Shown here in pieces: positions 52,133 to 60,942 of a stretch of DNA of 64,000 nt. The notes beneath the pieces are model-generated. The model had not been told where the DNA came from and did not search any database. It was given only the letters and a program-made list of their open reading frames with translations. The stretch is from positions 3,456,001-3,520,000 of the forward strand of contig NZ_CP099917.1 of assembly GCF_030994125.1 (NCBI RefSeq), read 5' to 3'. The translations under genes and the position numbers were made by a program. Within the stretch, counting starts at the first letter, position 1; the number at the start of each line of letters is the position of its first letter. Origin of the DNA: Pseudoalteromonas xiamenensis (GTDB taxonomy: Bacteria; Pseudomonadota; Gammaproteobacteria; Enterobacterales; Alteromonadaceae).

Positions 52133-52795
52133 TTATTGAACTTCGTATGGAAGTGGGTCTTGAGCTTGATTAATCTCAAACGCCTCAAGGCGCTCTTGGC
52201 AGGCACCACATTTGCCACACGCTTTTTCGCGACCGTTATAACATGTCCATGTTTGACCGTAATCGAGACCCATTTTTAACCCATCAGCTAAGATTTCAAT
52301 TTTGCTTTCATTTAGGTATGGACACACAATTTCGATTTCTTCGTAGTTTGCGATACGGCAAACGTCATCCATTTTTTTCACGAATTCAGGGCGACAATCA
52401 GGGTAAATAGCGTGGTCACCTGAGTGCGCACCGTAGTAAACTTTGTTCGCTTTTAACGAAACGGCGTACCCCACAGCAAGAGAAAGTAAGATCATGTTTC
52501 GGTTTGGAACAACCGTACTTTTCATGCTTTCTTCTTCGTAGTGGCCTTCAGGCACGTCGATATTATCTGTCAGTGACGAACCGCCAATTAGTTGATTAAT
52601 AGCTGAAATATCAACGATTTTGTGATTAACACCTAGGTTTCGACAAACATCTTCCGCAACATTCAATTCTTTTACATGTCGCTGGCCATAATTAAACGAC
52701 AGCGCGTAAACCTCGTATCCTTGCTGTACGGCTTTATTTAATACGGTGAATGAATCCATACCACCAGAATAGATTACGACAACTTTTTCACTCAT
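52133..52795 (-). CDS. queC: 7-cyano-7-deazaguanine synthase QueC
   Basis: 220 residues. The PP-loop ATP site is [18 protein letters not shown]; zinc ligands are in [35 protein letters not shown] and [15 protein letters not shown] are family-typical. It makes preQ0 from CDG, a step to queuosine in tRNA. It is divergent from queE, the previous enzyme of the pathway, across 126 bases, so the two probably share control. Confidence 0.97.
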   Translation of the reverse strand: MSEKVVVIYSGGMDSFTVLNKAVQQGYEVYALSFNYGQRHVKELNVAEDVCRNLGVNHKIVDISAINQLIGGSSLTDNIDVPEGHYEEESMKSTVVPNRNMILLSLAVGYAVSLKANKVYYGAHSGDHAIYPDCRPEFVKKMDDVCRIANYEEIEIVCPYLNESKIEILADGLKMGLDYGQTWTCYNGREKACGKCGACQERLEAFEINQAQDPLPYEVQ

Positions 52796-52921
52796 AGATA
52801 AATGCCTCGATTTTGATAGAGGTTTAAGTCAGGGCGCGATATACTACACGGCCGCACGAGAAATGACAAATTTACCTGTGCACATTAAGAAACTGATTGA
52901 GTCGTAAAGAAGAGATTTGCT

Positions 52922-53587
52922 TTGTATAAAATTAACGAAATATTCGAAACTATCCAAGGAGAAGCGAGTTACACCGGCACGCCCTCTATTTTTGTTCGTC
53001 TACAAGGCTGTCCAGTTGGATGCGCGTGGTGTGATACGAAACAAACTTGGGAAGTGAATGACACGTATTTAGTTAGTCTTGAACAAACCGTAGAAAAAAA
53101 AGCAGATTCCGATCTTTGGGCGAATGCATCAGCGCTACAAATATTTGAGTTATTTCAACAACGTAATTACCAGGCAAAACACGTTGTAATCACAGGCGGG
53201 GAGCCGTGTATGTACGACTTAAATCCGCTATGTAATTTGCTACATGAACATGGCTATACCACTCAAATTGAAACAAGCGGCACATTTGAAATACTTGCCC
53301 CAGAGAAAACGTGGGTAACGGTATCACCGAAAATAAATATGCGTGGTGGGTACGAAGTACTCACTTCAGCTATGCAGCGAGCAAACGAAATTAAGCACCC
53401 AATTGCCATGAACAAGCACGTTGAAGAATTAGAGGCGTTATTTGAGCGTACAGCTACGCGTCCAGCGCTTGTATATCTGCAGCCCATTAGCCAAAAAGCT
53501 AAAGCAACAAAACTCGCGATTGAAGTATGTAAAGCGAAAAATTGGCGTCTTTCCGTGCAAGTACACAAGTATTTAGGTATCAATTAA
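52922..53587 (+). CDS. queE: 7-carboxy-7-deazaguanine synthase QueE (radical SAM)
   Basis: 221 residues with TTG start at 52922, preceded by AAGAGAT. The radical-SAM cluster is CPVGCAWCDTKQTW (spacing CxxxCxxC, variant insertion typical of QueE), followed by HVVITGGEPCMYDL. It converts CPH4 to CDG in queuosine synthesis. It begins with the conserved INEIFETIQGEASYTGTPSIFVRLQGC. A terminator follows. Confidence 0.96.
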   Translation: MYKINEIFETIQGEASYTGTPSIFVRLQGCPVGCAWCDTKQTWEVNDTYLVSLEQTVEKKADSDLWANASALQIFELFQQRNYQAKHVVITGGEPCMYDLNPLCNLLHEHGYTTQIETSGTFEILAPEKTWVTVSPKINMRGGYEVLTSAMQRANEIKHPIAMNKHVEELEALFERTATRPALVYLQPISQKAKATKLAIEVCKAKNWRLSVQVHKYLGIN

Positions 53588-53591
53588 AAAA

Positions 53592-53612
53592 GCCCGCATC
53601 TGCGGGCTTTTT
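53592..53612. terminator. Bidirectional terminator between queE and bcp
   Basis: GCCCGC / GCGGGC with ATCT loop, flanked by A5 and T5; convergent genes. Confidence 0.85.
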
Positions 53613-53618
53613 ACTGGT

Positions 53619-54086
53619 TTACGCTGACAAGAAATCAATCACGACTTGGTGATGGTCTTTTGTCTTGAACTTATCGAATACGTGTTTCACAAGGCCATCT
53701 TGACCGATTAGAAAGGAAATTCGGTGGATCCCATCGTATTCTTTACCCATAAATTTCTTTGGTCCCCATACACCGAATGCATCAGCAATTGCGTGGTCTT
53801 CATCTGAAAGAAGGGTGAAGTTTAGTTCTTTTTTATCTTCAAAGTTTTTTAGCTTTTTAACCGCATCGGGGCTAATACCAACCGCGATCGTGTTTAACTG
53901 TGCCAAAGCATCTTTCTGATCTCTTAAGTTTTCCGCCTGAACAGTACAACCTGGGGTAAGTGCTTTGGGGTAAAAATAGACGAGTACTTGTTGGTCTTTT
54001 AAAAGTTCAGCAAGGCTGACCTCATGACCGTTTTGATCTAGTAGTGTAAAAAGAGGGGCTTTGTCGCCCGCTTGAAGTCTATTCAT
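53619..54086 (-). CDS. bcp: Thioredoxin-dependent peroxiredoxin Bcp (1-Cys type)
   Basis: 155 residues. The peroxidatic Cys is Cys47 in PKALTPGCTVQAENLRD. In E. coli Bcp a resolving Cys follows five residues later; here that place is Glu52, so the enzyme must use another thiol. Other family words are FTLLDQNGHEV, LNFTLLSDEDH and YDGIHRISFLI. It reduces organic and hydrogen peroxides. It lies ten bases downstream of gcvR on the minus strand, the conserved gcvR-bcp order. Confidence 0.95.
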   Translation of the reverse strand: MNRLQAGDKAPLFTLLDQNGHEVSLAELLKDQQVLVYFYPKALTPGCTVQAENLRDQKDALAQLNTIAVGISPDAVKKLKNFEDKKELNFTLLSDEDHAIADAFGVWGPKKFMGKEYDGIHRISFLIGQDGLVKHVFDKFKTKDHHQVVIDFLSA

Positions 54087-54095
54087 TGGATATCC

Positions 54096-54629
54096 TTAGC
54101 GAATGCGTCTGAAAATATAATCTACGTTTAGCTTGCGAGAAAGATCTTCAAATTTCATTTTGAATTCGTCACTGTCGACTTCAACAGGAATATTTACTTC
54201 GATTTCACAACGCATCATTAATTGCTCGTTTTCTTCATACGTGTCCGATTTTAAAGAACAAATACTGATGTTTTGCTCGGCAAAAAATCCGGTGAATTTA
54301 CTGAGTGTACCCGGTGTGTCCACACCGTGATATTCGAGCGTATAACCTGCACTATATTCTCCTGGAATATGCTGAGAAGTACGCTTCATCATCGTCAATA
54401 AACCCATTTCCATACCTTTTAGGGGCAGCAAATGCTCTACACGGCACAATGCCGCCATATCCCCAGATAAAAGCATGATAAAGGTGAATTCATTTCCCAA
54501 AATTGCAATGCGACTGTCAATGATGTTGCAGTGACAGTCACTCACTAATTTTGTTAATTCACTGACTATTCCAGGGCGATCCTCGCCAATTGCTGTCAAA
54601 ACTAATTGTTGATTTGCAAAAGTTGCCAT
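54096..54629 (-). CDS. gcvR: Glycine cleavage system repressor GcvR
   Basis: 177 residues with two ACT domains. First: LVLTAIGEDRPGIVSELTKLVSDCHCNIIDSRIAILGNEFTF. Second: YTLEYHGVDTPGTLSKFTGFFAEQNISICSLKSDTYEENE. GcvR binds the activator GcvA and represses the glycine cleavage operon when glycine is scarce. It is upstream of bcp in one transcript and divergent from bamC. The gene dapA, usually between bamC and gcvR in gammaproteobacteria, is absent here. Confidence 0.94.
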   Translation of the reverse strand: MATFANQQLVLTAIGEDRPGIVSELTKLVSDCHCNIIDSRIAILGNEFTFIMLLSGDMAALCRVEHLLPLKGMEMGLLTMMKRTSQHIPGEYSAGYTLEYHGVDTPGTLSKFTGFFAEQNISICSLKSDTYEENEQLMMRCEIEVNIPVEVDSDEFKMKFEDLSRKLNVDYIFRRIR

Positions 54630-54968
54630 GAAAAATACCTAGTGTTGCGACAGAGCCTAGTTATAAATTGCTATTTTTACCACCCTCTAGATGGCAAGCG
54701 TCCGAGAATAACATAGATGCTTTCTTTATCGCCATCTCTAAACTTTGCCGCGTTAGAGCAAATTTTCTATTTACGGTCGTCATTGGCATAGTTACTTGTG
54801 TTTGTATGCGGCTGAAAGTAACATAAGGCTCAATTTTACTAATCGCCGTTGTAAATTGGCGAATACCGCAGGTTAGCGGTAAAAAATTTATCAAAGTAAA
54901 TGAACCATTTCGGCATTACCCACTCATATACGAGAACGACAATAAAGGGTTTGCTAAGGAGAAATTTA
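54630..54968. other. 339-base intergenic region between gcvR and bamC
   Basis: It must hold both divergent promoters. Small hairpins: TCGCC/GGCGA around 54842-54862 and CCGC/GCGG followed by TAAAAAATTT around 54868-54891. A minus-strand open stretch of 77 codons has no ribosome binding site or recognisable similarity. No dapA remnant was seen. Confidence 0.5.
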
Positions 54969-56030
54969 GTGCAGTATTGGGTTAAAACGTCATTGGCTTG
55001 CGGTGTTCTATTAACACTATCTGGTTGTAGTATTTTTACCAATGACGCGCACCATCCTCGTAATTACCGAGCAAATGCGCCTGTCAAAGTTCCAAGTACA
55101 TTAAAAGCTCCAGAAATCGATCCTGATTTTAAAATGGATATCGCTCAATATGAGAGCCAAGAAGAGCCCAAAGGGTTTCGTCCGCCACAGCAAGTATTAA
55201 CTGTCGCGCAAGGCACATGGATAGAAGAGGGTGATAAAGTTTCTCGCGTTTATTTTGACAAAAATGATGGCATTAAAGATTTAGCGGATTCGATTTGGAT
55301 GGCTACTCAAGGTGCGCTGAGTTCAAATAACGTCGCTGCAGAACGTTCAGATAAAGTGACAGGCACAATCGAAAGTGGCTGGTTCACGCTCATTAAGCCA
55401 AAAGATGGCTGGTTTTGGGAGGACGCTAAGTTACCTTCTCAGCAGCGCTTCAAATTTCACATCGAACAACAAGAGCACAAACGTACTGCGAGTTTAATTG
55501 TCGAATTAATTGACTACCGTAGTGATGATATTCCCTTAACTGACTTGTTGAAGCAACAACTTGAAGTGCGTGCGTTAAACGAAGTGGTTACAGAATACGA
55601 TTACCAATATCGTCGTTTATTAGCGGAAATGAGACAAGCTGAAGGCCAGTTAGCCATTGAAATTGGGTCTGATGACGAAGGTAATGCGGCACTCGTTTTG
55701 TCTACGGCATTTGAACATGTTTTCGATAAAGTATCTGGATTACTGGAAGGACTAAGTTTCACTGTCGACAAAGTGAACGTTGATGAGTCAACGATTGCTG
55801 TGACCTACGAGAAGCCAGAAGACAGCATTTGGAATTCAATTTGGGGTGATTCTGTACCATCACTACCTCTGGAAAATGGCAAGTACACCATTAAGATTTC
55901 CTCCAATAAAGAAGGTGGAAGTGTGTTAACTTGGCAAAATGGAAATGACCAAGTACTCGATGCTCAAGCAATTCAGGCGCTGCAACAAGGCCTTCTAAAT
56001 GCTGTGCGTCAAAAGGACGTAAGACTCTAA
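54969..56030 (+). CDS. bamC: Outer-membrane protein assembly factor BamC
   Basis: 353 residues from GTG 54969, chosen because AAGGAG lies just upstream and the lipobox LTLSGC then falls at Cys20. The N-terminal extended segment (RNYRANAPVKVPSTLKAPEIDPDF) binds BamD in the family; two helix-grip domains follow (about 100-210 and 235-350), with the C-terminal EDSIWNSIWGDSVPSLPLENGKYTIKI typical of BamC. It is a lipoprotein of the BAM complex. In many relatives dapA precedes it; here it stands alone and is divergent from gcvR. Confidence 0.93.
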   Translation: MQYWVKTSLACGVLLTLSGCSIFTNDAHHPRNYRANAPVKVPSTLKAPEIDPDFKMDIAQYESQEEPKGFRPPQQVLTVAQGTWIEEGDKVSRVYFDKNDGIKDLADSIWMATQGALSSNNVAAERSDKVTGTIESGWFTLIKPKDGWFWEDAKLPSQQRFKFHIEQQEHKRTASLIVELIDYRSDDIPLTDLLKQQLEVRALNEVVTEYDYQYRRLLAEMRQAEGQLAIEIGSDDEGNAALVLSTAFEHVFDKVSGLLEGLSFTVDKVNVDESTIAVTYEKPEDSIWNSIWGDSVPSLPLENGKYTIKISSNKEGGSVLTWQNGNDQVLDAQAIQALQQGLLNAVRQKDVRL

Positions 56031-56053
56031 AATAATTAGAAATATAGGGTAGA

Positions 56054-56082
56054 GAAAAGAGCGTAAGCTCTTTTCTTCGTTT
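56054..56082 (+). terminator. Rho-independent terminator of bamC
   Basis: GAAAAGAGC / GCTCTTTTC with GTAA loop, then TTCGTTTT. Confidence 0.8.
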
Positions 56083-56101
56083 TACTTAAGTGGAAAATTT
56101 T

Positions 56102-57469
56102 ATGGCTATCAGTCGCACCTCGCCAGACTTCTGGCGTACGCTGTTTGCGTTCACCGTCCCCTCATTGATTGGGGTTTTCTTGTTTATGACTCCAGTGCCA
56201 GTTGGCGATGTAGTTACTATTCCAATTGCTGTAATGGCAAAAAATGTTCAACAATTTGTTGCTCCTTTTATTCATCCTCTGATCGTCGCTATCGTTTGTA
56301 TAACGGGGCTTATGAGCATTGCGGTATCGGTTTTTAATGTAAAACTGTTTCGTAATGTACATATCATCCAGCATCTGTTCAAAGTGAGCCCTGTTTGGCT
56401 GGTGACTCGCTTGGCTGGCATGGTGTTTATTCTGATGACCTATTTTAAAGTCGGTCCACATGCTATTCATTCAGACAATACTGGGACGTTAGTGCTACAT
56501 GATCTGCTACCGGTGCTCTTTTCAGTATTTATTTTGGCAGGTTTATTGTTACCTTTGCTGCTTAACTTCGGTTTGCTCGAACTCGTTGGTACGCTCTTTA
56601 CTAAAGTGATGCGTCCATTATTTGGCGTACCAGGTCGCAGTGCGGTGAACTGTGTTGCCTCCTGGCTAGGTGATGGGAGTGTAGGTATTTTGATGACTGC
56701 GCGCCAATATGAAGAAAAATTTTACACTGAGCGCGAAGCGGCGATTATAGGTACAACGTTTTCAGCGGTGTCTATCACATTCTGTCTAGTGGTAATAGGG
56801 CAGGTAAAGTTAGAATACTTATTTGCGCCATTTTATCTAACCGTCTGTTTAGCCGGTTTTGTTGCTGCGTTTATTGTTCCACGTCTTCCACCTCTTCGCT
56901 TCAAAAAGCAAGTTTACATTGATGGTTCGCCCGCAGATGAAAACGCAGAAGCGGTGCCTGAGGGTAAAACCTTGTTTAAACACGCGCTAGATGTCGCGTT
57001 ATTGAAAGCACAAAAAGCTCCCGGCGTGAAAGGTACGTTGCAAGAAGGTACTCATAACGCTTTAGATATGGTTTTTGCTGTATTGCCTGTAGTTATGGCG
57101 GTAGGTACAACCGCACTCATCATCGCTGAATACACACCGATTTTCCAATACTTGGGCAAGCCGTTTATTCCATTCTTAGAATTGCTGCAAATTCCTGAAG
57201 CAGAGAAAGCGGCGGAAACCATCGTTGTTGGTTTTGCAGACATGTTTATTCCATCGATACTTGCTGCGAGCAGCATTGAAAGTGATGTCACACGATTTAT
57301 CGTAGCTGCGATGAGTGTAACGCAGTTGATTTACATGTCAGAAGTGGGCGCGTTACTGCTTGGCAGTAAAATCCCAGTGAATCTTTGGGAGTTATTCCTC
57401 ATCTTCATTTTACGTACCATTGTTACGTTACCCGTCATTACCTTAATGGCGCATTGGCTTGTCGCATAA
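56102..57469 (+). CDS. YjiH-family Gate-domain inner-membrane protein
   Basis: 455 residues from ATG 56102 (a GTG at 56090 is also in frame). About ten membrane helices. The nucleoside-recognition (Gate) motifs are PLFGVPGRSAVNCVASWLGDGSVGILMTARQYEE and the second set EKAAETIVVGFADMFIPSILAASSIESDVTRFIVAAMSVTQLIYMSEVGALL; both are characteristic of the YjiH family. The substrate is not established; relatives handle nucleosides, ions or organic solutes. Polar linker about residues 280-310 between halves. Monocistronic with terminator. Confidence 0.9.
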   Translation: MAISRTSPDFWRTLFAFTVPSLIGVFLFMTPVPVGDVVTIPIAVMAKNVQQFVAPFIHPLIVAIVCITGLMSIAVSVFNVKLFRNVHIIQHLFKVSPVWLVTRLAGMVFILMTYFKVGPHAIHSDNTGTLVLHDLLPVLFSVFILAGLLLPLLLNFGLLELVGTLFTKVMRPLFGVPGRSAVNCVASWLGDGSVGILMTARQYEEKFYTEREAAIIGTTFSAVSITFCLVVIGQVKLEYLFAPFYLTVCLAGFVAAFIVPRLPPLRFKKQVYIDGSPADENAEAVPEGKTLFKHALDVALLKAQKAPGVKGTLQEGTHNALDMVFAVLPVVMAVGTTALIIAEYTPIFQYLGKPFIPFLELLQIPEAEKAAETIVVGFADMFIPSILAASSIESDVTRFIVAAMSVTQLIYMSEVGALLLGSKIPVNLWELFLIFILRTIVTLPVITLMAHWLVA

Positions 57470-57475
57470 AATTTG

Positions 57476-57507
57476 AAAAAGCCTCGTTTTAAACGGGGCT
57501 TTTTTTG
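57476..57507 (+). terminator. Terminator between the YjiH-like gene and hrpB
   Basis: AAAAAGCCTCGTTT and AAACGGGGCTTTTT pair with one G-T wobble; poly-T on the plus strand, convergent genes. Confidence 0.75.
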
Positions 57508-57530
57508 TATGCACAGGGCGTCAGAAATTG

Positions 57531-59861
57531 TTATTTGATAGGAACGACCTTGCTAGCCCGTTGATAAGTAATTGATAAGCCGCTCCATGCGGGAAGCTCC
57601 CATCGTTTTGGAGCTTCCTTTCTGCTACCGCTTTCATATTCAATCGTCACCTTTTTGCCTTGTAGAGCATAGCGAACATTCAGGTTTTGGTTTGCAAGCA
57701 CTAACTTAAGTGGAAATTTTTCTTTTAGAGACTCTATTTCCCAAGCTTCGATGCCATCATATTGAAAATCCGCTTCGGTCACGAGTTCAAGGTCGTCGAA
57801 AGACGCTATACCTAACTTAGTGACTTGTTGAGTTAGGTAATCGATAGGTTCAGGTACTTGATTCGGATCTTTTTTCAATTGATTTGAAATTTGATGATAG
57901 TGGATGTCCATCTTCACTTGTTCAAAGAGGCGAGGCATTAGCAATTGCAGCTCAAAAGCTTTGGCTAAAACTCTGGGCAATTCTTCAGTCGAAGGTGCGC
58001 GGTGATACTGTGCAAGCACGACATCGGCATAACGTTTTTCAATGGTAACACTTAACTGACCGTCGATGAATTGAACACTGACTATCGATTCTTGAGTAGG
58101 AATGAATTCAGATATGCGATTCACAACAATGGGACTGGCAATTGTCGCCAATGTAATGGCGTTTTTTGTGCCTCGACCTGCAAGCGTAAAAGTACTCATG
58201 ACAAGAAGACTTTGAGCAGTGGTTTGCACGCAGGATTGCTTTGCCAAACTGACTTCAATCTTACCGTTGGCAAATGTGTCTCGGCGGTTATTTCGTTTAA
58301 TGAATAATCGTTCAGGTTGGGCCTGAATAATGGCAGTCAATAATGCACTTTTATCATAACTAGACGCTTTTGACAGTTCAGGCAACGAGAAGTGTGCTCT
58401 GAGCATTTCACTATACTGCCTAGCTTCTTTTATCGCTTCTGCGTCAACAGCCATATCAGGGATGAGTCCTCGCAGAACCGCAATAGATAACGTAATGTCG
58501 CAGGCGTCCGGAAACTGCTTATTCAATGCGTTAATTGCATCCACGCTTGTCGGTAACGTATACACGGTTGCTGGAACTGCAATAACCGACACTAAATCAA
58601 TAATGGCCTGTCTGAGCGTTGAAGAGGGCATGGAAATAATAAGCTGCCCAAGCTCGACGTCTAAAGGAAGTGGATAGAGACTTTTTCCGAGCTCAGTTGC
58701 CTGACCAGAACTCGATGCTATGGCACCTAAGTTTTGTAATGTATTTATCGCCAGTTGTTTTGCACTCTCGGGTAAAGGCTCAAAAAACGGTAAACCATCA
58801 ACACCGTCGTCCAAACAGGCCGCGGCGAGTACTAATTCAGTGAGTGATTCACGATGGATTTCAGGGGGTGTTTTTTCGATGAGCGGCGCATGTTGCCCAT
58901 AAAGCCGAATACACAATCCAGATTGGGTACGGCCGGCTCGGCCTTTTCGCTGTTTTGCGGAATCTCTCGCGATTGCTTCAAGCCCTAATACGGTGCGCCC
59001 TTGCCGAAGATGAGTTCGTCGTTCAAGCCCACTGTCAATTACGCACGTGACGTTGGGGATGGTCAGAGAGGTTTCCGCAACATTAGTCGCGAGTATTATG
59101 CGTCGATGAGTTTGGACTTTTAGGGCATTTTCTTGGAATCGCTTATCACAGCCACTGAAGAGAGGGATCACCTCGGTGTTAAGTGATGAAAGTGCCGTTT
59201 TAACGAACTGGATTTCACCCTTTCCAGGTAAAAACACCAAGATATCTCCAGTTGTGTCTTCAAGTGCAATTTCACACGCCTGTTTTGCTCGCTCAGCCAA
59301 ATACTCTTTAGTTGGCATTGCACGCATGTCGCTTGCTATGAAGTGTTCCTCAACAGGGAAGAGCGAACCCTCAGAATTTAGCAGGGTGGCGTTTAGTTTC
59401 TGTGCAAATAATTCACCTTGCAATGTCGCGGAGGTTAATACAAGACGGTGCTGAGCACGTTTTTGCAATATAGCGAGGAGTAAGTCCATGTCCCAGCGAC
59501 GCTCATGAAATTCATCCAAAATCACCGTTGTATATTTCTCTAGCCTATCTTCGAAATACCAGCGTAATGCGACACCGGGCGTGGCAAAAACAATATTGCA
59601 GTTTTCTTCTATCGCCTGCTCAAATCGAATGGCATAGCCAATGTGATGACCTAGAGGTGTCCCTGATTGTTCTGCTAAATATTCAGCCAATGCGGTGCAG
59701 GCAATACGACGAGGTTGGACAACAAGGACTGAGCCCTTAGATCTCGCCCAAATTGGCAATCGAGTTGATTTACCTGAACCGGTTGCCGCGCTGACGACTA
59801 CATTGCCTTGCTCAAGCGCGTTTAAAAAAGGGGTTTTTAATGTGTCTATGGGTAACTGCAT
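57531..59861 (-). CDS. hrpB: ATP-dependent helicase HrpB (DExH)
   Basis: 776 residues from ATG 59861; a TTG five codons upstream is in frame. Motif I SAATGSGKSTRLP, II ILDEFHERRWDMDLLLA (DEFH), III LTSATLQ, V ATNVAETSLTIPNV and VI AKQRKGRAGRTQSG are all intact, followed by HA2 and the HrpB-specific C-terminal domain (RFEQ-type, ending WSGLSITYQRASK). Function is not settled; related to RNA helicases such as HrpA. Divergent from the MtfA-like gene. Confidence 0.94.
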   Translation of the reverse strand: MQLPIDTLKTPFLNALEQGNVVVSAATGSGKSTRLPIWARSKGSVLVVQPRRIACTALAEYLAEQSGTPLGHHIGYAIRFEQAIEENCNIVFATPGVALRWYFEDRLEKYTTVILDEFHERRWDMDLLLAILQKRAQHRLVLTSATLQGELFAQKLNATLLNSEGSLFPVEEHFIASDMRAMPTKEYLAERAKQACEIALEDTTGDILVFLPGKGEIQFVKTALSSLNTEVIPLFSGCDKRFQENALKVQTHRRIILATNVAETSLTIPNVTCVIDSGLERRTHLRQGRTVLGLEAIARDSAKQRKGRAGRTQSGLCIRLYGQHAPLIEKTPPEIHRESLTELVLAAACLDDGVDGLPFFEPLPESAKQLAINTLQNLGAIASSSGQATELGKSLYPLPLDVELGQLIISMPSSTLRQAIIDLVSVIAVPATVYTLPTSVDAINALNKQFPDACDITLSIAVLRGLIPDMAVDAEAIKEARQYSEMLRAHFSLPELSKASSYDKSALLTAIIQAQPERLFIKRNNRRDTFANGKIEVSLAKQSCVQTTAQSLLVMSTFTLAGRGTKNAITLATIASPIVVNRISEFIPTQESIVSVQFIDGQLSVTIEKRYADVVLAQYHRAPSTEELPRVLAKAFELQLLMPRLFEQVKMDIHYHQISNQLKKDPNQVPEPIDYLTQQVTKLGIASFDDLELVTEADFQYDGIEAWEIESLKEKFPLKLVLANQNLNVRYALQGKKVTIEYESGSRKEAPKRWELPAWSGLSITYQRASKVVPIK

Positions 59862-60011
59862 TTTCAGACGATACAATTCTTTTTCACTGATCCTAACAAA
59901 GAATCCTTGAAAACCAAGAAAAGGATAACCATTAATGACAATATCATGGCCTTGGCGAAAAAGTGCACTCTTGGCTGGATGTTAAAATTGAACACAGCAG
60001 AGAGTTTAATC

Positions 60012-60851
60012 ATGGTCAATGTCATTCTGATCTTCTTATTAATTCTATTTGTCGTCGCCTATTGGCGAATTAACGACATTCAACGTTTTTTTTGGCAGCA
60101 TAAATATCAGCAACACCGTCTGTCTACCCAAGATAAAGAAATTCTGCGTCGATATATGCCTATTTACCGTCAACTTTCCAAGGAAGAACAGTCTCGATTG
60201 GAATCACATATCGTCTGGTTTCTTGGTGAAAAACGGATATTGGGTAGGGATGGTCTGACGGTTAACCGTCCGATGGGGTTAATTGTGGCAGCTGATGCGT
60301 GCTTACTTGTGATAAATCAGTCTTGGCCTTTATACCCAAATGTTAAAGAAGTCTTACTTTATCCGAGCAGTTACTACGTTCCGGAAAGTAGTCGTGATGG
60401 TGCCGGTTTAGTGAGTTATCACACGACCATTCGACAAGGAGAATCTTGGCCTGGAGGAACGCTCGTTCTAAGCTGGCATGATGTGCTTGAAGGTAATCGC
60501 CTTCCGCAAGATGGTCACAACTTGGTATTTCACGAATTTGCGCATCAATTAGATCAGCAAACGGGACAGACGAATGGTACGCCTCTGTTACCAAAAAGCA
60601 TTACTTACGGTCGATGGGGAACAGTGTTTACACGTGCTTATCAACGCTTGAAAACACAGATTGCGTATCATATGCCACATACTTTCCACCCCTATGGCGC
60701 GACGAATGAGGCAGAATTTTTCGCCGTTGCAACAGAAACCTTTATTGAGAAACCAAGACAGTTTAAGCATGAAGAGCCTGAACTTTATCATCTCATGGTT
60801 GAATATTTCCGCTTTGACCCAGAAAACTGGCATCCAACAGCAACCTTTTAG
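60012..60851 (+). CDS. MtfA-like M90 zinc peptidase
   Basis: 279 residues from ATG 60012 (an earlier in-frame ATG at 59907 gives 35 residues without similarity). One membrane helix (about 2-18, MVNVILIFLLILFVVAYW) anchors the N-terminus. The zinc site is HEFAHQLDQQTGQTNG (HExxH), with a later Glu ligand in NEAEFFAVATETFIEKP. E. coli MtfA binds the Mlc repressor and links to glucose uptake; the membrane-anchored marine relatives probably have other substrates. Divergent from hrpB. The following amidohydrolase starts 91 bases later. Confidence 0.88.
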   Translation: MVNVILIFLLILFVVAYWRINDIQRFFWQHKYQQHRLSTQDKEILRRYMPIYRQLSKEEQSRLESHIVWFLGEKRILGRDGLTVNRPMGLIVAADACLLVINQSWPLYPNVKEVLLYPSSYYVPESSRDGAGLVSYHTTIRQGESWPGGTLVLSWHDVLEGNRLPQDGHNLVFHEFAHQLDQQTGQTNGTPLLPKSITYGRWGTVFTRAYQRLKTQIAYHMPHTFHPYGATNEAEFFAVATETFIEKPRQFKHEEPELYHLMVEYFRFDPENWHPTATF

Positions 60852-60942
60852 ACCCTGTTAAACGGGTATCCGTAGCATTTTTCTAGTTATTCTTCGCCTA
60901 ATTTGCTTTTATAGGGAAAAGCACACTTGAAAGGTAAGAAGA

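Noticed and set aside
54661..54894. A minus-strand 77-codon open frame between gcvR and bamC
   Set aside because: No Shine-Dalgarno sequence, unconvincing composition, and it covers the region needed for two divergent promoters.
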